This document shows, piece after piece, positions 36,868 through 46,683 of a stretch of DNA of 64,000 nt. The DNA lies in the NCBI RefSeq assembly GCF_016461955.1, contig NZ_JADMNM010000003.1, positions 86,846-150,845 of the forward strand, written 5' to 3'. Within the stretch, counting starts at the first letter, position 1, and each line of letters starts with the position of its first letter. The notes beneath the pieces are model-generated. The model worked only from the letters and a program-made list of their open reading frames with translations. It had not been told where the DNA came from and did not search any database. Source of the DNA: Qipengyuania sp. YIM B01966 (GTDB lineage Bacteria; Pseudomonadota; Alphaproteobacteria; Sphingomonadales; Sphingomonadaceae). The translations under genes and the position numbers were made by a program.

Positions 36868-38573
36868 GCCGTCGCCGCGCTTTCCGGTGCGACCACGCCC
36901 GCGGCCCGCTCGCCCGCGCGGCGCTGGCGCCACCATTCCAGCAGGCACAGCACCACCGCGATGCCGCCAATATAGGTGACGAACCAGAACACCTCGAAAT
37001 AGCCCTGTTCCTCGATCATCTGGCCGAGCGCGCCGCGCCCCAGCGTGCCGACCAGCAGCGTGAGCGAGGCGAGCAACGAATATTGCACCGCACTATATCC
37101 CTTGGCGACAATCGAGGAGAGCCAGGCGACATAGGCCGCGCTGGCAATGCCCACGGCGAGGTTTTCCAGCCCGATAGTGAGCATTAGCCGAGCGAGTTTC
37201 TCGGTCCCGCCAAATTGCGTCACCGCCCAGGCAAATCCCGTGGCGCGGCTGGCGGCGTCCATTGTCGCACCGCCAATGGCGAGATCGGCGTAGAGCAGGT
37301 TCGTAACCGCCGCGAGGATCGCGCCCAGCGTCAGCGTCGCCATGCGGCCGATCGCGGTCAGCAGATAGCCGCCGAGCGCCAGCCCGAGAATGATCGCGCC
37401 CACGCCGAAGAACTTCGACGCCAGCGCCACCTCGTCCTTCGAATATTGCAGCTCGCCCAGATAGAACGGGTAGGCGAACGTGCCCCAGATCGAATCCGAG
37501 ATGCGGTAGGTCAGCACCAGCGCCAGGATCAGCACCAGCGACCAGCCCATCCGGCCGACAAATTCGACCAGCGGCAGCACCAGTGCGCGGTAGAGGTGGT
37601 CGAGCGCGAAGCCGCCGACAGTCGCCAGCGGCGCATCGGCGGTGAGCAGATTGCGCCCCTGCCTCTTCTGGCTGGCCAGCCAGCCCGCCACCAGCGCCGG
37701 CAGCACGACGGTGGCGATCACGATCAGCGGCCCCCAAGTGGCGATGAACTCGGTCGGATCGGGGCGGTTTTGGGGGATCGCAGTCATCGAGCGGACCATG
37801 AAGGTAATCACCACCGCCAGCGCGCCGGCCCACAGCACGCCGACAATTCCAAGCGCGGTCGCCCGCACCCGCGGGGTCAATTCGCCCGTCCGGCGCAGCG
37901 CGAGCATCTCGTCAACCTGTTCGGCGGTCGGGCCGCTGGCGTCGGCATCGGGGGCGAACAGGCCGGCAATGCCGATGGCGAGCAGGATCCCGCCCATCAC
38001 CATATAGGTCTGCGGCCAGCCGATCCGCTCGGCCATGATCAGCCCCAGCGCGCCCCCCACGAGCGAAGCGAGGCGGAACCCCGCCTGCGTCACTGTCGAG
38101 AGAATGTCGATGGTCGCTTCCTCGTCCGCGATGTCGATGCGCCAGGCGTTGATGACGATGTCCTGCGTCGCCGAGGCGAAAGCGCCAATCGCGGCGAGCA
38201 GCGAGAACAGGCCCAATTGCGAACGCGGATCGAGCGCGGCCATCGTTAGCAGCACGATCCCCAGCACGACCTGCGCCAGCACGATCCATTGCTTGCGCTT
38301 GCCCAGCCGCCGCAGCGCCGGCAGGTCCAGCCGGTCAAGCAGCGGCGACCACAGAAACTGGAACGCATAGGCGAGCCCGATCAGCGAAAACACGCCCATT
38401 GTTTCGAGATCGACCCCGGCGTCGGTCAGCCAGGCATACAGCGTGCCGAGAAACAGCGCGAAAGGCAGCCCGCTGGCAAAACCGAACAGCGCCATGAACC
38501 CGGTCTTGCGGTTGCGCAGCGCCCGCAAAACCACGCGCCAACCCGGCTTCTTCGCTGCTGCCGCTGCCGCCAT
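36864..38573 (-). CDS. AmpG-type muropeptide permease (MFS)
   Basis: A 569-residue inner-membrane transporter with 12 to 14 hydrophobic helices. The N-terminal helix region reads FMALFGFASGLPFALFLGTLYAWL, which matches the AmpG signature GFSSGLPxxL, followed by GLAYAFQFLWSPLLDRLDLP and SATQDIVINAWRIDIA (AmpG QD-region). It should import anhydro-muropeptides for cell-wall recycling; beta-lactamase induction cannot be inferred, since no ampC or ampR is visible. The start at 38573 has GGGAAGGGA upstream. The C-terminal half has an unusually long central loop with extra helices. Confidence 0.88.
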   Translation of the reverse strand: MAAAAAAKKPGWRVVLRALRNRKTGFMALFGFASGLPFALFLGTLYAWLTDAGVDLETMGVFSLIGLAYAFQFLWSPLLDRLDLPALRRLGKRKQWIVLAQVVLGIVLLTMAALDPRSQLGLFSLLAAIGAFASATQDIVINAWRIDIADEEATIDILSTVTQAGFRLASLVGGALGLIMAERIGWPQTYMVMGGILLAIGIAGLFAPDADASGPTAEQVDEMLALRRTGELTPRVRATALGIVGVLWAGALAVVITFMVRSMTAIPQNRPDPTEFIATWGPLIVIATVVLPALVAGWLASQKRQGRNLLTADAPLATVGGFALDHLYRALVLPLVEFVGRMGWSLVLILALVLTYRISDSIWGTFAYPFYLGELQYSKDEVALASKFFGVGAIILGLALGGYLLTAIGRMATLTLGAILAAVTNLLYADLAIGGATMDAASRATGFAWAVTQFGGTEKLARLMLTIGLENLAVGIASAAYVAWLSSIVAKGYSAVQYSLLASLTLLVGTLGRGALGQMIEEQGYFEVFWFVTYIGGIAVVLCLLEWWRQRRAGERAAGVVAPESAATA

Positions 38574-38641
38574 GCCATCCCTTCCCGTCACAATCTTTTC
38601 GTGCGACACCTAGCCGCAGAGGACGGCGATAGGGAAGCGCG

Positions 38642-39808
38642 ATGAACCGGGCTGAAACGAAAGATCGTGGACAGCGCCCGACACCGGGGCAGGTCGCGCT
38701 GGCCGAGGCGATCCGTAATTATCAGGGCGATGCGCAACGCGCGATCGCCCATGTTCCCGCCACGCTCTATACCGACCCCGCGCATTGGCAGCGCGAACGC
38801 CATGCGCTGTTTTGCCGCCTGCCGCAGGTGATCGCCCCTTCGGCGCTGCTGTCCGAACCGGGCGTGGCGGTGCCGCACGATGCCACCGGCCGCCCGCTGC
38901 TGCTGACCCGCGATGCCGAGGGCGCGGCGCACGTCTTCCTCAATGTCTGCCGCCACCGCGGCACACGGCTGGTCCAGGGGACCGAGCCGGTGTGCGCCAA
39001 GCGGCTGGTCTGCCCCTACCACGCCTGGACCTACCGGCTTGACGGGGCGCTGCTGGCTTTGCCGAGGCCCGACACCTTTCCGGGCCTCGACAAGGGCGAA
39101 CATGGCCTCATCGAACTGCCTTCGTGCGAGGCGGGCGGCGTGATCTGGTTCGCCCCGCCCGGCGCGCCCGAACCCGATTTTCATGATGCCCGCACGCTGG
39201 GCGAGGATTTCTCCGCCTTCGGCCTTGCTACCCATCATTTGTTCCGCCGCAAGCTGCATGATGTGGCGGCGAACTGGAAGCTGATCATGGATGCCTTCCT
39301 CGAAAGCTACCATGTCACGCGGCTCCACGCGGGTACGATCGGCCCGTTCTTCCGCGACGGGGTGACGGCGGGCGACACGATCGGGCCGCACCGCCGGTCG
39401 GCGGTCGGGCGGGCAGAGGAACTGGACGGGCTCGATCTGACCGACATGCCTGCGGTGCGCCGCGCCATCACCTATGCCTATCAACTGGTGCCGGCGACGA
39501 TCATCGTGCCCAGCCCCGATTATGTGAACATCATGGTGCTGATGCCGCAGGCCCATGACCGCACGCTGGTCGAAGATTTCATGCTGATCCCCGAACCGCC
39601 CGCGACCGAGAAGGCCGAGGCGCATTGGGAGCGGAGCTGGTCGCTGCTCGACGGAGGGGTGTTCGCGGCGGAGGATTTCCGCGCTGCCGAACTCGGCCAG
39701 CAGGGGTTGGCGAGCGGCGCGGTGCCCGAACTGACGCTGGGCGCGCTCGAGCTGGGGATTGCCGAGTTTCACCGCACGCTCGAGGGCCTGCTGCGCACGG
39801 CCAATTAG
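38642..39808 (+). CDS. Rieske-type aromatic ring-hydroxylating oxygenase, alpha-subunit family
   Basis: A 388-residue oxygenase. The Rieske 2Fe-2S site is CRHRGTRL (C103, H105) and CPYHAWTY (C124, H127). The mononuclear iron site is [11 protein letters not shown] (H224, H229), with D217 as the bridge to the Rieske centre. No beta subunit, ferredoxin or reductase gene is adjacent, so it may be a homotrimeric type supplied by general electron carriers. The substrate is unknown; such single genes in sphingomonads act on quaternary amines, sterols, phenols or other rings. It is divergent from the ampG-like gene with about 70 bases between. Confidence 0.88.
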   Translation: MNRAETKDRGQRPTPGQVALAEAIRNYQGDAQRAIAHVPATLYTDPAHWQRERHALFCRLPQVIAPSALLSEPGVAVPHDATGRPLLLTRDAEGAAHVFLNVCRHRGTRLVQGTEPVCAKRLVCPYHAWTYRLDGALLALPRPDTFPGLDKGEHGLIELPSCEAGGVIWFAPPGAPEPDFHDARTLGEDFSAFGLATHHLFRRKLHDVAANWKLIMDAFLESYHVTRLHAGTIGPFFRDGVTAGDTIGPHRRSAVGRAEELDGLDLTDMPAVRRAITYAYQLVPATIIVPSPDYVNIMVLMPQAHDRTLVEDFMLIPEPPATEKAEAHWERSWSLLDGGVFAAEDFRAAELGQQGLASGAVPELTLGALELGIAEFHRTLEGLLRTAN

Positions 39809-39845
39809 GCTCGCCCTTATTCCCCCGCTTGTGTAGGGCGACGCC

Positions 39846-40628
39846 ATGAACGAGGCCCCCAAAAACAACGGCGAGCGCCCCGAAGGCGACCGTATCGCCA
39901 AACTGCTCGCCCGCGCGGGCATCGCCAGCCGGCGCGAGGTGGAACGGATGATCGGCGAAGGGCGCGTGGCGATCGGTGGCAAGGTGCTCGACACACCGGC
40001 GACCATCCTCAAGAACCTCGCCGGCGTGACCGTGGACGGCAAGCCTGTCGCCAAGGCGGAAGCCGCGCGTCTGTTCGCGTTCCACAAGCCATCCGGGCTG
40101 CTCACCGCAGAGCGTGACCCCAAGGGGCGGCCGACGATCTACACCGCCTTGCGTAATGCGCTGCCGCGCGGGGCACCGCGGCTGATGCCGGTCGGCCGGC
40201 TCGACCTCAATACCGAGGGCCTGCTGCTGCTGACCAATGATGGTGAGCTGAAGCGGGCGATGGAATTGCCCGCCACCGGCGTTCCGCGCACTTACCGCGC
40301 GCGGACCTTTGGCGATGTCTCGCAGCGCCAGCTCGAAGATCTGATCGAAGGGGTGACGATCGAAGGTGTGCGCTACGGCCGGATCGATGCCGATCTTGAA
40401 CGCCGGACGGGCCGCAATCAGTGGATCGTAATGACCATCACCGAAGGCAAGAACCGCGAAGTGCGCCGCGTGCTCGAACATCTTGGCCTGTCGGTTTCGC
40501 GGCTGATCCGCACGTCCTATGGCCCGTTCGAGCTGGGCGATCTCCAGCGCGGGGCAGCGGCGGAAATTCGCCAGGTCGATGTCGAACGCTTCCGCAAGCA
40601 GCTTGGCGCCAAGGGGCGCGGCCGCTGA
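39846..40628 (+). CDS. rRNA pseudouridine synthase (RluB/RsuA family)
   Basis: A 260-residue enzyme that isomerises uridines in rRNA. An N-terminal S4 RNA-binding domain (DRIAKLLARAGIASRREVERMI) precedes the catalytic domain with the nucleophile in VGRLDLNTEGLLLLTNDG (D120) and the C-terminal ITEGKNREVRRVLEHLGLSVSRLIR. The pattern matches RluB (U2605 of 23S rRNA), but RluF/RsuA cannot be fully excluded. Its stop shares one base with the rsmD start (TGATG). Confidence 0.9.
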   Translation: MNEAPKNNGERPEGDRIAKLLARAGIASRREVERMIGEGRVAIGGKVLDTPATILKNLAGVTVDGKPVAKAEAARLFAFHKPSGLLTAERDPKGRPTIYTALRNALPRGAPRLMPVGRLDLNTEGLLLLTNDGELKRAMELPATGVPRTYRARTFGDVSQRQLEDLIEGVTIEGVRYGRIDADLERRTGRNQWIVMTITEGKNREVRRVLEHLGLSVSRLIRTSYGPFELGDLQRGAAAEIRQVDVERFRKQLGAKGRGR

Positions 40629-41182
40629 TGCGGGTGATTGCCGGGCAGTGGCGCGGGCGCAAGCTGGTGGCGCCCAAGGGCGACATCACCCGGCCCACTG
40701 CCGACCGGACCCGCGAAACACTGTTCAATATGCTGGTCAGTCGGCTGGGCAGTTTCGAAGGGCTGACGGTGGCCGACTTGTTCGCCGGGTCGGGGGCGCT
40801 GGGGATTGAGGCGCTATCGCGCGGGGCGGCAAGCTGCCTGTTCGTCGAGGAAGAGCGCCGCGCTGTCGAGGCTATCCGCGCTAACCTTGCCGCGCTGGGT
40901 GCGGCAGGCGCGGCGAATGTCCGGCAGGGTTCGGTGATGGCGCTGGGGCCCGCGGCACAGCCGCTCGACGTGCTGCTGCTTGATCCGCCCTATCGTACCG
41001 GCGCAGGCGCGGTGGCTCTCGACCGATTGCAGCGGTTGGGCTGGATCGGCCCCGCCAGCTGGGTCGCGCTCGAAACCGCCGGGGACGAAAAGTCGGAGAT
41101 CAACGGCCTCGCGCTTGAAGCCGAGCGCAAAGTAGGAAAGGCCAGGTTGATGCTGTTCCGCGCCGAGCCAGCGACCGGTTGA
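40628..41182 (+). CDS. rsmD: 16S rRNA (guanine(966)-N(2))-methyltransferase
   Basis: A 184-residue methyltransferase. MRVIAGQWRGRKLVAP is the canonical RsmD beginning, followed by RPTADRTRETLFNML, the SAM motif ADLFAGSGALGIEALSRGA and the catalytic LLLDPPY (DPPY, for N2-guanine methylation). The gene is coupled to the pseudouridine synthase, a common pairing of rRNA modification enzymes in alphaproteobacteria. Confidence 0.95.
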   Translation: MRVIAGQWRGRKLVAPKGDITRPTADRTRETLFNMLVSRLGSFEGLTVADLFAGSGALGIEALSRGAASCLFVEEERRAVEAIRANLAALGAAGAANVRQGSVMALGPAAQPLDVLLLDPPYRTGAGAVALDRLQRLGWIGPASWVALETAGDEKSEINGLALEAERKVGKARLMLFRAEPATG

Positions 41183-41190
41183 TGGCCCAG

Positions 41191-41219
41191 CGAAAAAGGG
41201 CGCCCTGCGCGGCGCCCTT
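41191..41219 (-). terminator. rho-independent terminator of the repeat-containing secreted protein gene
   Basis: AAGGGCGCC (41196-41204) and GGCGCCCTT (41211-41219) form a 9-bp stem with loop CTGCGC. On the minus strand it is followed by TTTTT (41193-41197); on the plus strand it is followed by C-rich sequence, so it mainly serves the leftward gene. Confidence 0.75.
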
Positions 41220-41239
41220 CCCCCGGTTTGACCCGGTAA

Positions 41240-41809
41240 TTAGCGGCGTTTGCCGCGCCGTTCGCTCGCAGGCTGACCCGGCCAATGCTGCAACGGACGG
41301 TTGCCGTAATTCAGCCCCGCCTCGCGCGGGTTGATGCAATTGTCGGTCTGGGTGCCCCGGCACGGCGGGTAGTTCCCATCTGCAGCGCGGGGCGCGGCGG
41401 GCAGCGCCTGTGCGGTTTCGGTGCGGCTATAAATGATGGTACCCGACGGCGTCTGCGTCATTGTGGTGGCGGCGTGCGCGGTGGGGCTGGCATGGGTCGA
41501 CGGCTGCCCGTCCACCTGCGCCATGACAGCCGTCCAGGCGGCGGCGCGCTGATCGGGCGTCATCGCATAAAGCCGCTGGCGCTGTTCGGCGTTGAGCATC
41601 CACCAGCCGCGTTGCTGGTCCGGGGTGAGCGTCCAGTAATAGGTGCGGATTTCGGGCGTCCATGCGTCATACGCGGTGCGCTGCGGCGCTGGCCAGGAAT
41701 CATAGGATGCCTGCTGTGTCGGCGTAAGAACGATCGTTTGGGCCGACGCGGCTGCGGGAAGAAAAGCGAGAGAAAGCGCAGTAGCGCCGGCAAGGAGGAT
41801 CTTGTTCAT
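41240..41809 (-). CDS. secreted protein with tandem W/Q-rich TPxQQ repeats
   Basis: A 189-residue protein with a signal peptide (ILLAGATALSLAFLPAAASAQ). Immediately after come degenerate repeats of about 22 residues built on (L/M)TP-x-QQ/QR: LTPTQQASYDSWPAPQRTAY, DAWTPEIRTYYWTLTPDQQR, WWMLNAEQRQRLYAM, TPDQRAAAWTAV. They are rich in Trp, Tyr and Gln. The C-terminal half is low complexity, with two Cys (YPPCRGTQTDNCIN) and a basic end. I do not recognise the function. Its promoter would lie in the short gap before uvrD, which runs the other way. Confidence 0.7.
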   Translation of the reverse strand: MNKILLAGATALSLAFLPAAASAQTIVLTPTQQASYDSWPAPQRTAYDAWTPEIRTYYWTLTPDQQRGWWMLNAEQRQRLYAMTPDQRAAAWTAVMAQVDGQPSTHASPTAHAATTMTQTPSGTIIYSRTETAQALPAAPRAADGNYPPCRGTQTDNCINPREAGLNYGNRPLQHWPGQPASERRGKRR

Positions 41810-41927
41810 GGTCAGAACTCCGATGGCTTTACCGGGCTGCTACGGGCGAGCTTGGGCGAAGTTCCCCGCCAGCAGCAGGGCGGGCTTGCTTTGGGATAAG
41901 GCGTTCCCTACCTGTTCGCGCTTAGCG

Positions 41928-44231
41928 ATGGATCTGCCCGCCCCCACCCCTGACGTGCCCGACGGCCCGCTGCCGCCCTATGCCGCACGGCTCAACGCTC
42001 CGCAGCGCGAGGCGGTGCTGACGACCGAGGGGCCGGTGCTGATGCTCGCCGGCGCCGGAACGGGCAAGACCGCGGCGCTGACCGCGCGATTGGCGCATCT
42101 CATCGCCACACGGCGCGCTTGGCCGAGCGAAATCCTCTGCGTTACCTTTACCAACAAGGCGGCACGCGAAATGCGCGAGCGGGTCGGCCAACATATCGGG
42201 CCGGCGGTCGAAGGGATGCCGTGGCTCGGCACGTTCCACTCGGTCGCTGCCAAGATGCTCCGCCGCCATGCCGAACTGGTCGGCCTGCAAAGCAATTTCA
42301 CCATCCTCGACACCGATGATCAACTGCGCGTGCTCAAGCAGCTGATCGTGGCCGATGGTCTGGATGAGAAGCGCTGGCCGGCTCGCCAGCTTGCCGGGCT
42401 GATTGACGGGTGGAAGAACCGTGGGCTCAATCCTGCCGATCTGAACGCCGCCGACAGCGAAGCTTATGCCAATGGGCGCGGACAGCATTTCTACGCGCTC
42501 TATCAGGAGCGGCTCAAGGCGCTGAACGCCTGCGATTTCGGCGATCTGCTGCTGCACGTGCTGAACATCTTCCGCACCCAGCGCGACGTGCTCGATCATT
42601 ACCGGCAGCGGTTCAAATACATTTTGGTCGACGAATACCAGGATACCAACCAGGTCCAGTATCTCTGGCTGCGGCTGCTGGCGCAGGAGCGCAAGAACAT
42701 CTGCGTGGTCGGCGATGATGATCAGTCGATCTATTCGTGGCGCGGCGCGGAGGTCGCCAATATCCTGCGGTTCGAGCGGGATTTTCCCGGCACCCACGTC
42801 GTCCGGCTGGAACAGAATTACCGCTCCACCCCCCACATCCTGGCCGCCGCCTCGGGACTGATTGCGGCCAATAGCGAAAGGCTGGGCAAAACGCTGTGGA
42901 CCGAGTTCACCGGCGGCGACAAGGTCAAGACCATCGGTGTCTGGGACGGACCTGAGGAAGCCCGGCGGATCGGCGAGGAGATCGAGCGGCTGGAACGCGA
43001 AGGGGCGCCGCTCGATCAGGTCGCCATCCTCGTGCGCGCGCAATATCAGACGCGCGAGATCGAGGACCGCTTCATCCAGATCGGCCTCAATTATCGCATC
43101 ATCGGCGGCTTCCGCTTCTACGAACGCGCCGAAATCCGCGATCTCCTGGCCTATCTGCGCGTCATCGCCCAACCGGCGGACGATCTCGCCTTCGAGCGCA
43201 TCCACAATCAGCCCAAGCGGGGCCTCGGCGCCAAGACGCTCGAAAAGATGCACCAGCACGCGCACCGCACCGGCCTTCCGCTGGCGGCCGCCGCGCTGCA
43301 ACTGGCCGACAGCGACGAGTTGCCTACCCGCGCGGCAGCGACGATTGCCGCGCTGATGCGCCAGTTCCTTCATTGGCGCGAACAGGCCGAGACATTGTCG
43401 CCCGCCGAGCTGTTACGCCTGGTGATCGACCAATCGGGTTACGAGACAATGCTGAAGGCCGAACGCAGCGCCGAATCTGCCGGCCGGCTGGAAAACCTTT
43501 CGGAACTCGCCCGCGCGATGGAAGAATACGCCACGTTGGCCGATTTCCTGGACCATGTCAGTCTGGTGATGGACAACGACGCGCGCGATGACGGCGAAAA
43601 GGTCACCATCATGACCATGCACGCGGCCAAGGGGCTCGAATTCGACCATGTCTTCCTGCCCGGCTGGGAAGAAGGCGTGTTCCCCAGCCAGCGGGCGCTT
43701 GATGAAGGGGGGCTCGCCAGTCTCGAGGAGGAGCGGCGGCTGGGCTATGTCGCCATCACCCGCGCGCGGCGCCGCTGCACCATCCTCCACGCGGCCAACC
43801 GCCGGATTTATGGCCAATGGACCAGCTCGATCCCCAGCCGGTTCATATCGGAATTGCCCGCCGATCATATCGAACAGGAAACCACCATGACCGGCGGGGC
43901 GAGCCTGTGGCGCGCCAATTGGAGCGAGACCGAAGACCCATTCGCCCATGTCGCGCGCGATCGGCCGGACCGCGCGCAAGCGCGCGGCCCGGGCTGGCAA
44001 CGCGCGCTCGCGACGGGATATGAAACCCGCCCGGCCCGCGTGCCGGAAAACCACCGCAGCGCTGCCAGCTTCGCGGCCAAGGCGCGCACCGACATCGCCA
44101 TTGGCCAGCGCGTCTTTCACGACAAGTTCGGCTATGGCACGGTAACGGACCAGGAAGGCAACAAGCTCGAAATCGCGTTCGAGCACGCCGGTACCAAGCG
44201 AGTCATCGACAGCTTCGTGAAACCCGTCTGA
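41928..44231 (+). CDS. uvrD: UvrD/PcrA-type ATP-dependent DNA helicase
   Basis: SF1A 3'-5' helicase for nucleotide-excision and mismatch repair, 767 residues. Motif Q is LNAPQREAV, motif I MLAGAGTGKTAALTARLAHL, motif II VDEYQDTNQVQYLWL, motif III GDDDQSIYSWRGAEV, motif IV LEQNYRSTPHIL, motifs V/VI MTMHAAKGLEFDHVFLPGWEEG and GYVAITRARRRC. The C terminus RVFHDKFGYGTVTDQEGNK is the PcrA/UvrD Tudor-like end that contacts RNA polymerase. I start at MDLPAPTPDVPDG (41928); the frame is open 42 codons upstream, but those codons overlap the promoter area of the divergent gene. Confidence 0.95.
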   Translation: MDLPAPTPDVPDGPLPPYAARLNAPQREAVLTTEGPVLMLAGAGTGKTAALTARLAHLIATRRAWPSEILCVTFTNKAAREMRERVGQHIGPAVEGMPWLGTFHSVAAKMLRRHAELVGLQSNFTILDTDDQLRVLKQLIVADGLDEKRWPARQLAGLIDGWKNRGLNPADLNAADSEAYANGRGQHFYALYQERLKALNACDFGDLLLHVLNIFRTQRDVLDHYRQRFKYILVDEYQDTNQVQYLWLRLLAQERKNICVVGDDDQSIYSWRGAEVANILRFERDFPGTHVVRLEQNYRSTPHILAAASGLIAANSERLGKTLWTEFTGGDKVKTIGVWDGPEEARRIGEEIERLEREGAPLDQVAILVRAQYQTREIEDRFIQIGLNYRIIGGFRFYERAEIRDLLAYLRVIAQPADDLAFERIHNQPKRGLGAKTLEKMHQHAHRTGLPLAAAALQLADSDELPTRAAATIAALMRQFLHWREQAETLSPAELLRLVIDQSGYETMLKAERSAESAGRLENLSELARAMEEYATLADFLDHVSLVMDNDARDDGEKVTIMTMHAAKGLEFDHVFLPGWEEGVFPSQRALDEGGLASLEEERRLGYVAITRARRRCTILHAANRRIYGQWTSSIPSRFISELPADHIEQETTMTGGASLWRANWSETEDPFAHVARDRPDRAQARGPGWQRALATGYETRPARVPENHRSAASFAAKARTDIAIGQRVFHDKFGYGTVTDQEGNKLEIAFEHAGTKRVIDSFVKPV

Positions 44232-44251
44232 GCGAGGGAGCAAGACGGCGC

Positions 44252-44508
44252 GGGGGCGCGCGGATCGTCGATCCGGCGACAAATGCCAAGCTCAAGGTCT
44301 CGTTCTTCGGGCCCTTCTGGGGCGACTAGTGGGTTATTGACCGCGCCGACGATTATCGCTGGGCCATCGTCGGAGAAGGCTCAGGCCGATACCTCTGGCT
44401 GCTGCACCGCGAGGCAACCCCGGGCGAAGTCGAGTCCGCGCCCTGTACCAGCGGGCGACAGAGCTTGGCTACGACATGACGCAGGCCCGGCGCACCGCCC
44501 AGCCTTGA
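44252..44508 (+). pseudogene. decayed outer-membrane lipocalin (Blc-like) gene fragment
   Basis: Between uvrD and the RhlE gene a frame reads ARIVDPATNAKLKVSFFGPF, then WGD, then a TAG stop (44327-44329) where lipocalins have Tyr, then WVIDRADDYRWAIVGEGSGR and YLWLLHREATPGE. After that a frameshift is needed to continue ALYQRATELGYDMTQARRTA up to TGA at 44506. This is the C-terminal half of a bacterial lipocalin (Blc: FFGPFWGDYWVI ... SGRYLWLLHR). The 5' half, with the GTWYEI motif and lipobox, is missing; uvrD ends 20 bases upstream. One nonsense codon, one frameshift and a 5' truncation make it a clear remnant. Confidence 0.85.
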
Positions 44509-44511
44509 GCG

Positions 44512-45891
<1,380 letters not shown>

Positions 45892-46006
45892 AAGTGTGGC
45901 AATGTCCGGATCATAAGGGCCAAAACGGCCGGAACGCTCGCCCGCAAGATCGCGGCGGGCAAGCGCGGCGCGCTTTGGCTGCGGATGCTGCCAAAGTCAA
46001 GAAAAG

Positions 46007-46585
46007 TCACTCGCCGGGCGAGGCGACCAACTGTCGGAGCGAACCCACCTCGCAGGTCGCCCCGGTCCGCGATTGCAGTTCGTCGCGGTCTGCGCACAGC
46101 ATCCCGTCTTCTCTTCTTTCTACGTAGAAGCCGGAATAAAAATCCGCCGCGCGGCACCCGCGACTTAGCGCAGCAGTGACCAGACGTCGATCACGCAATC
46201 GCAAGAGCAGCCGGTTGCCCGCCACCGGGCGCACAGCGGTAATCGTGCTCACCGGCAGGCAGCGCCCCATGGGCCGTTCGAACAGGCGGACCTGCTGATC
46301 CGGACGCAACCCGTCATTGTTGAACGACGTGCGCGGCGCGGTGGCGGGGGCCACACGGATCATCACCCGATGTTCGATCCGCACCTGCTGCTGAACAGGC
46401 GTCTGCATCGCCTCCAGCGCAATCCACCCGGTAGCGGCGTGGCGAGAAGCGGCCGTCGGCTGCGCGGGAAGCGGGGCGGGTACCAGCTCGCTGTCCGACC
46501 GCGGAGCCTCCGACACCGTGGTGCCTGCAGGAAGCGGGACCAGCAATGCGAGAGGAGCCAGCAATGGCAGGAAAGGTGGCATCAT
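46007..46585 (-). CDS. exported protein of unknown function
   Basis: A 192-residue protein. MMPPFLPLLAPLALLVPLPAG is a signal-like start; the frame is open 87 codons further up, but that part is basic low-complexity sequence and overlaps the start region of the FAD dehydrogenase gene. The mature part has a Pro-rich linker, then a conserved-looking domain with IRVAPATAPRTSFNNDGLRP, GRCLPVSTITAVRPVAGNRL and two cysteines near SRGCRAADFYSGFYVERRED and MLCADRDELQSRTGATC. I do not recognise it. Similar small periplasmic domains are common in sphingomonads. Confidence 0.6.
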   Translation of the reverse strand: MMPPFLPLLAPLALLVPLPAGTTVSEAPRSDSELVPAPLPAQPTAASRHAATGWIALEAMQTPVQQQVRIEHRVMIRVAPATAPRTSFNNDGLRPDQQVRLFERPMGRCLPVSTITAVRPVAGNRLLLRLRDRRLVTAALSRGCRAADFYSGFYVERREDGMLCADRDELQSRTGATCEVGSLRQLVASPGE

Positions 46586-46683
46586 GGACCATCGGCAGCG
46601 CCGCAAGGGGCGATCGGTGAGCGAGGCTTTAGCGCGTCGGTTTGAATGTTGCCTTAATCCCGCCGCCCCCGCATGAAGAGGCG

